A DNA stretch of 64,000 nt from CAWVWD01 sp965662365 (lineage in GTDB: Bacteria; Bacteroidota; Bacteroidia; Chitinophagales; Saprospiraceae), in assembly GCA_965662365.1 (NCBI GenBank), contig CBFIHR010000006.1:36899-100898 (forward strand), read 5' to 3'. This document shows, one piece after another, positions 54,918 through 63,029 of the stretch (within the stretch, counting starts at the first letter, position 1; the number at the start of each line of letters is the position of its first letter). A program made the position numbers and the translations under genes. The notes beneath the pieces were generated by a model. That model saw nothing but the letters and a program-made list of their open reading frames with translations. It was not told the DNA's origin and ran no database searches.

Positions 54918-54945
54918 GCCCGCTGAATTCTTTAATTCAACGGGC
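54918..54945 (-). terminator. Terminator downstream of the YqiA-like gene
   Basis: 12-bp arms (54918-54929 and 54934-54945, one mismatch) with a 4-nt loop. On the minus strand TTATATTTTTT follows. It ends the 55967-54976 gene pair. Confidence 0.65.
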
Positions 54946-54975
54946 GTAACAAGTCCATTTTCTAAGATATAGTCC

Positions 54976-55467
54976 TTAATTAATCGCTTTCATCAATTCG
55001 ATAAACTCCTGAAGGTACGGTTTGAATGTTTCAACCGGAATCCTATGACCACATTCTAATTCTGTGATATTAGCCGTTATTTGCAACTTATCTTTCGTTA
55101 CATTTGGATCGACTACCTCATCATAAATGCCCAATAAAACATTACATTGATTGTCATATTTTGCTAATGCTTCAGGTGTAAATTGATAATCAAACGGATG
55201 TTTTGCTGCATTATATACGAGCGATGGATTTAATAGTAGCATTGGCTTGTTATGAGCTATTCCGTAATTATACGCTACATATCCGCCCATTGATGACCCG
55301 ATTATAAAGTCGTAATCACGTTTAATAATGTCATTTATAGTAGAATCAGTCGCATTTAACTTTTTATAGTTGATTAAAGGTGCTTCAATATCAAGTACGG
55401 TATGTGTATATAAAATTTTACCGCCCTTGTTATTACTTTCAAGTCCATGTATGTAGATTCCTTTCAT
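54976..55467 (-). CDS. YqiA/YcfP-like alpha/beta hydrolase
   Basis: A 163-residue single-domain alpha/beta hydrolase of the YqiA/YcfP type. The start is GIYIHGLESNNKGGK. The nucleophile elbow is GSSMGGYVAYN, the Asp lies near IYDEVVDP, and the His is in LECGHRIP. It is cytosolic. Relatives have esterase activity on small substrates; the natural role is unknown. It is 38 bp from the upstream nucleotidase gene, so probably the same transcript. Confidence 0.85.
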   Translation of the reverse strand: MKGIYIHGLESNNKGGKILYTHTVLDIEAPLINYKKLNATDSTINDIIKRDYDFIIGSSMGGYVAYNYGIAHNKPMLLLNPSLVYNAAKHPFDYQFTPEALAKYDNQCNVLLGIYDEVVDPNVTKDKLQITANITELECGHRIPVETFKPYLQEFIELMKAIN

Positions 55468-55505
55468 TTAATGTTTTTTATTGACCGAATATTCGTTTTT
55501 TTAAT

Positions 55506-55967
55506 TTAGACTTTTGACAAAAGGTAGTTTGTTACCATATCCCAGTCAGGGAATTCTTGACTACCGAAATGAATCCATTCTCCTTTGAAGTCTTTCGCTC
55601 CGTTATTAGGTCTGTCATCAATTAAATAATCTCCTGCGTTTAAATTCTTGTGATGCGATAGAATTAACCTTTTATAGAATAAGCTATCTTTCTCTTTTCC
55701 AATATATTTGTGTACCCATTCTATTTTGTGTATCCATGCACTGGGATTTAGCCAGGGGGCAGTCGAAAGGATATATAAATCATATTTTTCGGAAAGTTTA
55801 TGAACGGATTCAATGGCATTAGGGTAGGGGGACATCAATGAAAAAAGACCTGGTACTTCATCTAATCTTCCTTCGTATTCTTCGATTGTTTGTTGATCGA
55901 GTTTTTCTATTCCTGTTTTGAAATCGACAAGAACGTTGTCCATGTCTACGTAAACTATTTTTTTCAT
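55506..55967 (-). CDS. HAD-type 5'(3')-deoxyribonucleotidase
   Basis: A 153-residue HAD phosphatase of the deoxyribonucleotidase (NT5C) family. Motif 1 is VYVDMDNVLVDF (nucleophile Asp and acid Asp), motif 2 is LYILSTAPW, and DYLIDDRPNNG is motif 4. It removes phosphate from (deoxy)nucleoside monophosphates. The ATG at 55967 is chosen over an upstream Met, because the first 19 residues (ISNKRIRLSITLL) lie outside the HAD fold and family members start at this MKKIVYVD. Confidence 0.88.
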   Translation of the reverse strand: MKKIVYVDMDNVLVDFKTGIEKLDQQTIEEYEGRLDEVPGLFSLMSPYPNAIESVHKLSEKYDLYILSTAPWLNPSAWIHKIEWVHKYIGKEKDSLFYKRLILSHHKNLNAGDYLIDDRPNNGAKDFKGEWIHFGSQEFPDWDMVTNYLLSKV

Positions 55968-56024
55968 TTGATACTGTTTTAGTAAGGTTATAGATAATCG
56001 TATCCGCTTATTGGATATTATCAC

Positions 56025-56696
56025 TATACCTTACAGTTAATTAATAACATTAAGGAGCTGTTTTTTCAGTTTTTAGAACGAAAAATATTCCTATAAAAAA
56101 TTTATTTTTAACGACCTGTGAATCCTCATGGTATTATTATCCTTTTAAACAGGCTTGTTCTATTACTTTGAGTAATGATTGGAATGTTACGGTCACTTAT
56201 TGTCAGTTTTAAGAATATTTAGGTATTTGCTGATGTAATTCAGTTCCTTTTGGTAGCATCAACGGAAAATCCGTGATATTGTTACGTTTATAACTTAGTC
56301 AAAAGTCAATCACTTTCTTAGGGCGACTGCCCATTTTCTTCATTAAGTTCGCTTGATAAAAGTTTATTGCTTGTATTTTTTAGTTTTTTTACCTAAAATT
56401 TCACTTTAAATTATAAATTCTAATTTGGAACAGGGAAATTACCCGAGTAAAAAGTCGGCATAGATTTGCGACAAGGAAATTAATAATCCTTGAATTTCAT
56501 TTAGGGGTCATTTCTTTTGAAACGATACTATGTAAATATACTATGGTATCATTTAAAAACATTAGTATTAAAGCGGTTTGCTCATGAGCATCTATATGAA
56601 ATTATATTTATTTGATGCCTGTCGTAAACACGATTGAGTTAATAACCAAAAGCTATTGTAACGAAGTGTTTGCAATGGCTTTTATATTTTTACAAT
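56025..56696. other. Long leader or intergenic region upstream of the FMN dehydrogenase (about 670 bp)
   Basis: No credible ORF. It holds a candidate -7 box TAGATTTG (56461-56468) with no good -33. A hairpin with 11-bp arms (56648-56658 and 56673-56683, one G-U pair) is followed by ATATTTTTA and ends only 13 bp before the ATG at 56697. This could be a terminator of a leader RNA (attenuator), or of an unseen small RNA. Confidence 0.45.
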
Positions 56697-57845
56697 ATGA
56701 CATATAAAAAAAATAAAACGAAACTTTTTAATAAATATCCAGCGATAGAAGATTTAGCGGTCAAAGCGAAAAAGCGAATCCCACACGTCGCTTGGGAATA
56801 TCTGCAATCTGGAACAGGTCGAGAAAGCCTCACCAAACGCAATATCAAAGCCTTTGATAAAATCACTTTCACGCCACAATTCTGTAAAGGCATTTTAAAA
56901 CCCAATATCGAAACCACACTTTTTGAACAACAATATGCCGCACCGTTCGGGATTTCGCCCGTAGGATTGACGGGCTTGATGTGGCCAAAAATCGAAATGC
57001 ACTTAGCGGCTTCCGCCAATCATTACCAAATACCTTATACATTGAGTACCGTTGCCACGGAAACGCCAGAAACGGTCGGGCAACACGTCGGCAATATGGG
57101 TTGGTTTCAACTCTATCCGCCACGAGAAGAGGAATTGATGAAAGCCATTTTGAAACGTGCCGCAGATGCCGGTTTTCATACTTTAATGGTAACGGCAGAT
57201 GTTCCGATGGCCAGTCGCCGTGAACGCACGAAACGGGCAGGTTTGCAAATGCCGCCGAAAATTACACCAAATCTGATTTGGCAAGGTATCACACATCCTG
57301 CTTGGACAATCGAAACTTTAAAGCATGGTTTACCACGTTTGCGAACCATCGAAAAATATGCAGCAGTAAAAAGTATGAAGTTTGTCAGCGGTTATGTTGG
57401 CAATCGTTTAGGCGGCACTTTATCGTGGGAATATTGCGAAAAAATCCGTGAAGTATGGAAAGGGGCAATGGTTTTGAAAGGTGTTTTGCATCCAGAAGAT
57501 GCTTTAAAAGCGGTCGAAGTCGGTTTTGATGGCGTAATGGTTTCTAATCATGGCGGCCGACAATTTGATGGTGCGATTACTTCAATCGAAGCGTTGCCTG
57601 ATATTGCGAAAGCAGTAAGAGGAAAAACCAAAATCCTATTCGATAGCGGTATTCGCAATGGTTTGGATATGATGAAAGCCTTGTCGTTGGGTGCTGATTT
57701 TGTGTTTTTAGGTCGTGCATTTATTTACGGTGTGGCAGCTTTAGGTCAGTTCGGAGGTCATCATGTGGTCGAAATTTTGATAGACGATTTGAAGAATAAT
57801 ATGGTGCAATTGGGTGTGGAAAAGTTGGAAGATATTATAGGTTGA
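56697..57845 (+). CDS. lldD: FMN-dependent alpha-hydroxyacid dehydrogenase (LldD-like)
   Basis: A 382-residue FMN enzyme of the L-lactate dehydrogenase or glycolate oxidase family. Key parts are FGISPVGLTGLMWP, TVATETPETV, GWFQLYPPREE, LMVTADVPMASRRERTKRAG, the active-site SNHGGRQFDG (His as base) and ILFDSGIRNGLDMMKAL and FLGRAFIYGVAA (FMN phosphate). It oxidises an L-2-hydroxy acid, probably lactate, passing electrons to quinone. The TTG at 56670 is rejected because it lies within a hairpin. Its terminator is at 57861-57893. Confidence 0.88.
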   Translation: MTYKKNKTKLFNKYPAIEDLAVKAKKRIPHVAWEYLQSGTGRESLTKRNIKAFDKITFTPQFCKGILKPNIETTLFEQQYAAPFGISPVGLTGLMWPKIEMHLAASANHYQIPYTLSTVATETPETVGQHVGNMGWFQLYPPREEELMKAILKRAADAGFHTLMVTADVPMASRRERTKRAGLQMPPKITPNLIWQGITHPAWTIETLKHGLPRLRTIEKYAAVKSMKFVSGYVGNRLGGTLSWEYCEKIREVWKGAMVLKGVLHPEDALKAVEVGFDGVMVSNHGGRQFDGAITSIEALPDIAKAVRGKTKILFDSGIRNGLDMMKALSLGADFVFLGRAFIYGVAALGQFGGHHVVEILIDDLKNNMVQLGVEKLEDIIG

Positions 57846-57860
57846 TTGATTTATTATGAA

Positions 57861-57893
57861 AGACCTGATAGGTTTAAAAAGCCTGTCAGGTCT
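57861..57893. terminator. Terminator after the FMN dehydrogenase
   Basis: 15-bp arms (57861-57875 and 57879-57893, two G-U pairs) with a 3-nt loop. It sits between convergent genes and resembles the CCTGA(C/T)AGGTTT family of hairpins. Confidence 0.7.
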
Positions 57894-57977
57894 GCGTAAT
57901 GTTTTATATTTTTTGCTGTAAAAATATAGCCTATTGACTTTTTCAAAAGCCTGTTCAACTATGAAATAATAGTATTC

Positions 57978-59441
57978 CTAATAATTCTCAGGGCTTTTTT
58001 TAAATGATGTTGCCTTAGATATCAACACCGTCACTAACATTGCCAAAAAGAAAGTCGGTATTAATTCATAAATCATATCATTTAAAAACGGTACATTTTT
58101 CCAAATAAAAATAGAAATCGTTCCGGTCAAAATCCCTGCAATCACACCTTGTCGAGTTGTGCCGTCCCAAAACAAAGCTAACAACGAAGTCGAACCTATC
58201 GAAGCGCCTAAACCGCCCCAGGCAAATAACACTAACCAAAATATTTGGTCTTCGGCCACGAAACCCAAAATCAAGGCGACAATTATCATAATCAATACAC
58301 TTAATCGGCTGTAAAGTACCAGTTTTTTAGGTGGAATTTCTTCCCCTTTTTTAATGATTTTTTGATAAATATCCCGAACTAAAGCCGAAGCGGCGACCAA
58401 TAATTGGCTATCAGCCGTGGACATAATTGCAGCAAAAATCGAAGCCACTACCACACCAAATAAAACAGGATTTAAAATTAATTTCGCTAAAGTCGGATAC
58501 GCATTTTCGACATCGCCAGCCGCAAACGCATTCAAACTCGGAAAATAAACTCGTGCCGCAAAACCAACTAATAACGCACCGATTGCCATTACAATATTCC
58601 AAATTGTTCCTGTAATTGCAACGGTTTTGAAAGCATCGGCATCTTTTATTGACATGAAACGAACCATAATATGCGGACTCCCGAACGAGCCTAATCCAAT
58701 GCCAATAAAACCTACGATTGTTCCTGCGGCAATTGAAAAAGGATTAAAAAAATCAGCTTTTTGTTTGACCAATTCAGTTGTTATGAAGTCCCAACCGCCT
58801 GCCATCGAAATAGCTACAATAGGTACAACAACCAATGAAAATAACATAAAAATCGCCTGTACCACATCCGTTAAACTCACCGCTAAAAATCCGCCAACCA
58901 AAGTATATAACAAAATTATCGCTGCCGAAATCAAAATACCTTGTGTTTGCGAAATATCAAAACTTGCAGCGAATGTTTTCCCGCCTGCGACCAGTTGCGA
59001 CGACACATAAGCAATCATAAAAACAGTAATAACAATCACCGTAATAATTCGTAGCAGATTATTTTTATCTCCAAATTTTGCAGCATAAAAGTCAGGTACG
59101 GTAATAACATGATGTGCTTCGCTGAATCGCCTCAACTTCGGGGCGTAATACAAAAACATCCAAAACTCAACTAAAATATAACCGACGGCTGCCCAAAATG
59201 CGGCAATGCCATTGACATAAGCCATCGCCGAAAAACCTAACAATAGCCAAGCACTTCGCCCAGACACAACTGCTGATAATGCCACAACATATTTATTTAA
59301 CTTTCGTCCTGCTACGAAATATTCTTCAATTCCTTTTGAAGAAAACTTGGAGGAATAAACGCCAATTGCGAAAAGCAAAATCAAATAACCTAAAAATGCC
59401 CAAAATGCTGTATTGTCGATGGTAAGTTCTAAGGTGTTCAT
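57978..59441 (-). CDS. putP: Sodium/proline symporter (SSS family)
   Basis: A 487-residue sodium:solute symporter with about 13 hydrophobic segments. SSF markers include KLNKYVVALSAVVSGRSAWLLLGFSAMAY (TM2), RRFSEAHHVITVPDFYAAKFGD, SLTDVVQAIFM and the SPF/SGS-type AWGGLGASIGSTSLLAL. The PutP subgroup call rests on overall resemblance (N-terminal AVVSGRSAWLLLG). With pruA at 14821 it would support proline uptake and use, but they are not linked. Related SSS carriers could transport other solutes. Confidence 0.85.
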   Translation of the reverse strand: MNTLELTIDNTAFWAFLGYLILLFAIGVYSSKFSSKGIEEYFVAGRKLNKYVVALSAVVSGRSAWLLLGFSAMAYVNGIAAFWAAVGYILVEFWMFLYYAPKLRRFSEAHHVITVPDFYAAKFGDKNNLLRIITVIVITVFMIAYVSSQLVAGGKTFAASFDISQTQGILISAAIILLYTLVGGFLAVSLTDVVQAIFMLFSLVVVPIVAISMAGGWDFITTELVKQKADFFNPFSIAAGTIVGFIGIGLGSFGSPHIMVRFMSIKDADAFKTVAITGTIWNIVMAIGALLVGFAARVYFPSLNAFAAGDVENAYPTLAKLILNPVLFGVVVASIFAAIMSTADSQLLVAASALVRDIYQKIIKKGEEIPPKKLVLYSRLSVLIMIIVALILGFVAEDQIFWLVLFAWGGLGASIGSTSLLALFWDGTTRQGVIAGILTGTISIFIWKNVPFLNDMIYELIPTFFLAMLVTVLISKATSFKKSPENY

Positions 59442-59447
59442 TTTAAA

Positions 59448-59500
59448 TATTTGAGTGTTTTGATGTTTGAGTATTCGAGTATTTCAACGTTTGAGTGTTG
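59448..59500. repeat. Degenerate TTTGAGTATT-type tandem repeat
   Basis: Repeated words of the type ATTTGAGTGTTTTGATG, ATGTTTGAGTATTCG and AACGTTTGAGTG recur head to tail. Similar words occur at 10781-10825. It is a low-complexity spacer, possibly a degenerate short tandem repeat. Confidence 0.4.
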
Positions 59501-59610
59501 TAAATCTACGAAAAAAATTAGCTTACAAATCCATTATTTTATGTAAATTCGTCACTCAGAATTTATCATTAATTTTTCCGAGCAATCGGTTATAATTCCA
59601 AATTAGTAAA

Positions 59611-60732
59611 ATGTACGCTAACAAGCCAACGAAGAGAAAAGTCAGCTTTCCGATTAATAAAAAATTAAAAAAATATTTAAAAAAACATAATCGTATCAAA
59701 AAACTGCCGATTCAGTACGAAGATTTGATACATTACCAAATGTCGATGCCGTTGTTGGATAATAACGGCAATGATACACTTTGGGAAACGGTTTTTTATA
59801 ATGAATATGAGCAAGAGGAAATTTATGAAGCCTTAGTGAAAATCTATGCTTTCCTAAAAACAGATGGCGACAGAGAAGGATTAGATTATTTAGATGTGGC
59901 TCGTATCGACTATTGTACTTTCGGAAATACGCAACCTTTCAGGGTGCGAATTATCAATAAAATTAATGATAACTATGATCACTTTTATGTTAAAAGAATA
60001 GACGCATCAAGGGTTTACGGCTTAGAATTAGAGGAAATTATGTCGCCTAATCATGTGTATTATTTTGTTGATAGAGATACTTTGATTGAAGAACATATCA
60101 TCGGTGTGCCTGGTACAGATTTTATTGATCATCATCTAAAAGGATTGAGTGAATTTAATGAAATTCGCTTAGCTAAAGAGTTTGTTAAGTTCAATGAACG
60201 CTGTTTTGTACGACTCTTAGGCGATATGCGAGCGTATAATTATGTCGTTGATATTACGCCAGATATTGAAGGGGATCAGTATCGAATACGTGCAATTGAT
60301 TTTGATCAACAATCGTATGAAGGAAGAAAAAGTTTTTATTTACCTCAATATTTTAAAGAAAACAATCCGATTATATTTTTGGGAATGAAGCACATGAGTG
60401 CAGAAACCGTCCGGCAGTATCAGTTGGAAGAGCGTAGTTTGATTGCTTATCGTATTAGAAATGATCAATTGCGTGTCAATCAATTGATTAAAATCATGTT
60501 AAAAGATAAAATTTCAGATAGAGATAAAGTAAAAAAGTTACGCACCGAACTTGCTCAACATCATAATAATGAAATGTTCTTGACCTGTAAATCAATGGGG
60601 CAAATTGTACTAACGAATATTCAGTTATTATTAAATAAAGACTTCAAACAGAGTATTTTAGGAAGAAAAAACAAGGTGCTTCCTTTAATCAAAAAAGCAC
60701 CAGAAAATATTTCGTATAGTAAAGACCTGTAG
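59611..60732 (+). CDS. Divergent kinase-like protein (373 aa)
   Basis: I do not recognise a named family, but the core has a protein-kinase-like or aminoglycoside-phosphotransferase-like pattern. FYVKRIDASRVYGLELEEIM has Lys128 in the beta3 position and Glu residues in the next helix. IEEHIIGVPGTDFI resembles the hinge. LGDMRAYNYVVD (Asp205 to Asn210) fits the D-x4-N catalytic loop, and RAIDFDQQ (Asp230-Phe-Asp232) fits the DFG position with normal spacing. The His before Asp205 is missing (Gly). The N-terminal 50 residues are strongly basic (KRKVSFPINKKLKKYLKKH). The substrate is unknown. Confidence 0.6.
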   Translation: MYANKPTKRKVSFPINKKLKKYLKKHNRIKKLPIQYEDLIHYQMSMPLLDNNGNDTLWETVFYNEYEQEEIYEALVKIYAFLKTDGDREGLDYLDVARIDYCTFGNTQPFRVRIINKINDNYDHFYVKRIDASRVYGLELEEIMSPNHVYYFVDRDTLIEEHIIGVPGTDFIDHHLKGLSEFNEIRLAKEFVKFNERCFVRLLGDMRAYNYVVDITPDIEGDQYRIRAIDFDQQSYEGRKSFYLPQYFKENNPIIFLGMKHMSAETVRQYQLEERSLIAYRIRNDQLRVNQLIKIMLKDKISDRDKVKKLRTELAQHHNNEMFLTCKSMGQIVLTNIQLLLNKDFKQSILGRKNKVLPLIKKAPENISYSKDL

Positions 60733-60827
60733 TTTTTTGCAGCTTAAATTTATAATCATCAGTCCGTAAATTAAGGTGGTATTGTCTTGTAAGAATCTTA
60801 TACCATAGCTAACGGGCTGAGGATAAA

Positions 60828-61292
60828 CTAATCACTAAAAACCGTATTTAAATCAATCAGTCGGTCACAGGCTTCGTCGAGCATTTGATAAACATTTTCG
60901 AAACCATTACTGTCCCAGTAAGGGTCAGGGACTTGTTCATTGCAACCTGAATGAACGAGATTACGAATCATTTCTACCTTTTGTTTGTCGGCTTCAGTTC
61001 TTGCTAACTTCAAAACATTGTGATAATTCGAGGTATCCATAACAAATATCTTATCAAATTTATCATAATCCTCGACCTTAAACTGCCTTGCTCGCTGATC
61101 GGTCAAATCAATTCCGTACTTACGAGCGACTGCAATCGAGCGAGTATCAGGTAACTCTCCTGCGTGATAGGCTCCAGTTCCTGCCGAATCAATTTCCCAA
61201 TCTAAACCTTGCTGCGTAACTTTGTGTTTTAAAATACCCTCTGCAAGAGGTGAGCGGCAAATATTGCCAAGACAAACCATTAATACTTTCAT
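60828..61292 (-). CDS. Low-molecular-weight protein tyrosine phosphatase
   Basis: A 154-residue LMW-PTP. The P-loop is VCLGNICRSPLAEG (nucleophile Cys, Arg) and the general acid is in VPDPYWD. The ATG at 61292 is used; the longer open frame to 61421 has no family match and runs through a repeat element. It dephosphorylates phosphotyrosine proteins, or arsenate if it is an ArsC-like paralog, though the sequence is the tyrosine phosphatase type. It diverges from mnmE across the repeat at 61306-61421. Confidence 0.9.
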   Translation of the reverse strand: MKVLMVCLGNICRSPLAEGILKHKVTQQGLDWEIDSAGTGAYHAGELPDTRSIAVARKYGIDLTDQRARQFKVEDYDKFDKIFVMDTSNYHNVLKLARTEADKQKVEMIRNLVHSGCNEQVPDPYWDSNGFENVYQMLDEACDRLIDLNTVFSD

Positions 61293-61305
61293 ATTTTTAG
61301 TTTCT

Positions 61306-61421
61306 TTGAACCCATCCCTAACCCTTCCCTTAAAAATGGAAGGCGGCAAAAAAGAATAGCGATCAATAGCTATTCGTAGATTTCCCCTCTTTTTTAAGAG
61401 AAGGGTTAGGGATGAGTTCAA
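61306..61421. repeat. MITE-like intergenic repeat, copy 2 (about 115 bp)
   Basis: It starts TTGAAC (61306) and ends GTTCAA (61421), with perfect 14-bp inner arms CATCCCTAACCCTT (61313-61326) and AAGGGTTAGGGATG (61401-61414). It is related to the copy at 30516-30660. It fills nearly all of the 142-bp space between two divergent start codons, so it must contain or overlap both promoters. Confidence 0.6.
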
Positions 61422-61434
61422 TCAGAATTTTTAA

Positions 61435-62829
61435 ATGTCTATCAACCTTCAAGATACAATTGTAGCATTAGCAACCCCTTCGGGCGTTGGTGCAATCGGT
61501 GTAATTCGTCTATCTGGTGAAAACGCTATTAATATATGTAATAAGACCTTTAAAGGCAAAAACCTTTTGCAACAAAAAAGTCATACCATTCATTTTGGTA
61601 CGATTCGAGATGAAAACGACAAAATCATTGATGAAGTTTTAGTATCGCTTTTCGTTGCTCCAAAATCTTACACTGGCGAAAATATCGTGGAGGTGTCCTG
61701 TCATGGCTCAAATTATATTATTCAGCAAATTATCCAATTATTTTTGCGTCATGGCGCAAGAATGGCAAAACCTGGGGAGTTCACCATGCGAGCATTCTTA
61801 AATGGCCAGTTAGATTTGTCACAAGCCGAAGCCGTGGCCGACTTAATCGCTTCCGATTCCGAAGCAGCACACTCGATGGCAATGCATCAAATGCGAGGTG
61901 GTTTTTCAGGAGAAATTCAAAAACTACGAGAAGAACTCATTCACTTTGCCAGCCTAATTGAATTAGAGTTGGACTTTTCTGAAGAGGATGTCGAGTTTGC
62001 CGACCGTGATGATTTAAAAGATTTGATTTTCAAAATTCAGAAACTTATCAAACGCCTGACCGACTCTTTTCAGTTAGGAAATGTGATTAAAAATGGCGTA
62101 ACAACCGTCATCGCTGGTCGCCCTAATGCCGGAAAATCTACGCTTTTGAATGCTTTACTCAATGAAGAACGAGCAATCGTTTCCGAAATAGCAGGCACGA
62201 CACGAGATACGATTGAAGAAATTTTGAATATTAACGGTATCGCTTACCGCTTAATTGATACTGCCGGAATCCGAGAGGCGACCGATCAAATTGAAGCCAT
62301 CGGCGTTAAAAAGACGATGGAAAAAGTCAAACTCGCTACCATTTTAGTTTATGTTTTTGATGTATCCGAATTAACAATTACAGACGTTGAAAAGGATTTA
62401 GAAAAACTACATCCCGAAGGTATGACCACCATTGTTATTGCTAATAAAATAGATACTTTAAAAACAAATTTTGCTACTTTTAAAAATAAAATGAGTGAAA
62501 TTGAAAAACAATATTCGACTTTATATATTTCTGCTACACAAATAGAAAAAGTAGAAGCCGTAAAAAACGCCCTTCACAATGCTGTCGCCGATGGTAAAAT
62601 CAATTTACAATCTACCATTGTATCCAATACTCGACACTACGATGCTTTACAAAAAGCTAATAAATCCCTCGACGATGTCCTTAACGGCATGTCAATGGGT
62701 ATTACAGGCGACTTCCTCGCTCAAGATATTCGTCATGCGTTGATTTATTTAGGAGAAATTACTGGAGAGATTGATGTGGATCGAGATATTTTGGGGAACA
62801 TTTTTGGGAAATTCTGTATTGGGAAATAA
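61435..62829 (+). CDS. mnmE: tRNA modification GTPase MnmE
   Basis: A 464-residue MnmE that, with MnmG, makes the 5-substituted uridine at the tRNA wobble position. N-terminal folate-binding domain: DTIVALATPSGVGAIGVIRLSG. Helical domain: GEFTMRAFLNGQLDLSQAEAVADLI. G domain inserted within: G1 GRPNAGKST, G3 DTAGIREA, G4 NKID. The C-terminus, FGKFCIGK, contains the essential Cys. All motifs are intact. ATG 61435 directly follows the repeat. Confidence 0.97.
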   Translation: MSINLQDTIVALATPSGVGAIGVIRLSGENAINICNKTFKGKNLLQQKSHTIHFGTIRDENDKIIDEVLVSLFVAPKSYTGENIVEVSCHGSNYIIQQIIQLFLRHGARMAKPGEFTMRAFLNGQLDLSQAEAVADLIASDSEAAHSMAMHQMRGGFSGEIQKLREELIHFASLIELELDFSEEDVEFADRDDLKDLIFKIQKLIKRLTDSFQLGNVIKNGVTTVIAGRPNAGKSTLLNALLNEERAIVSEIAGTTRDTIEEILNINGIAYRLIDTAGIREATDQIEAIGVKKTMEKVKLATILVYVFDVSELTITDVEKDLEKLHPEGMTTIVIANKIDTLKTNFATFKNKMSEIEKQYSTLYISATQIEKVEAVKNALHNAVADGKINLQSTIVSNTRHYDALQKANKSLDDVLNGMSMGITGDFLAQDIRHALIYLGEITGEIDVDRDILGNIFGKFCIGK

Positions 62830-62993
62830 ATGTGATAAATTGTGATAAATCGTGATGATTAAAGATAAATAGTTCTTATCAGAAAGTTTGATATACCGCT
62901 TTAAGATATTAAATTAATAATAAAATATAGGATTCAAATAAAAGTACTTTAGGTCTGTTCTACAGTTCTATTTGAATTATTTTGTCAAAACTA

Positions 62994-63027
62994 TTACTTT
63001 TATATTTCAAACGTAGTAAAAGTAATA
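62994..63027. promoter_or_regulatory. Inverted repeat abutting the caspase start codon
   Basis: Perfect 10-bp arms ATTACTTTTA (62994-63003) and TAAAAGTAAT (63018-63027) around 14 nt, ending two bases before the ATG at 63030. It could be an operator or an RNA hairpin occluding translation initiation. Confidence 0.45.
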
Positions 63028-63029
63028 AA

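Noticed and set aside
61293..61421. 43-residue extension of the LMW phosphatase
   Set aside because: It reads through the MITE-like repeat and has no family support.
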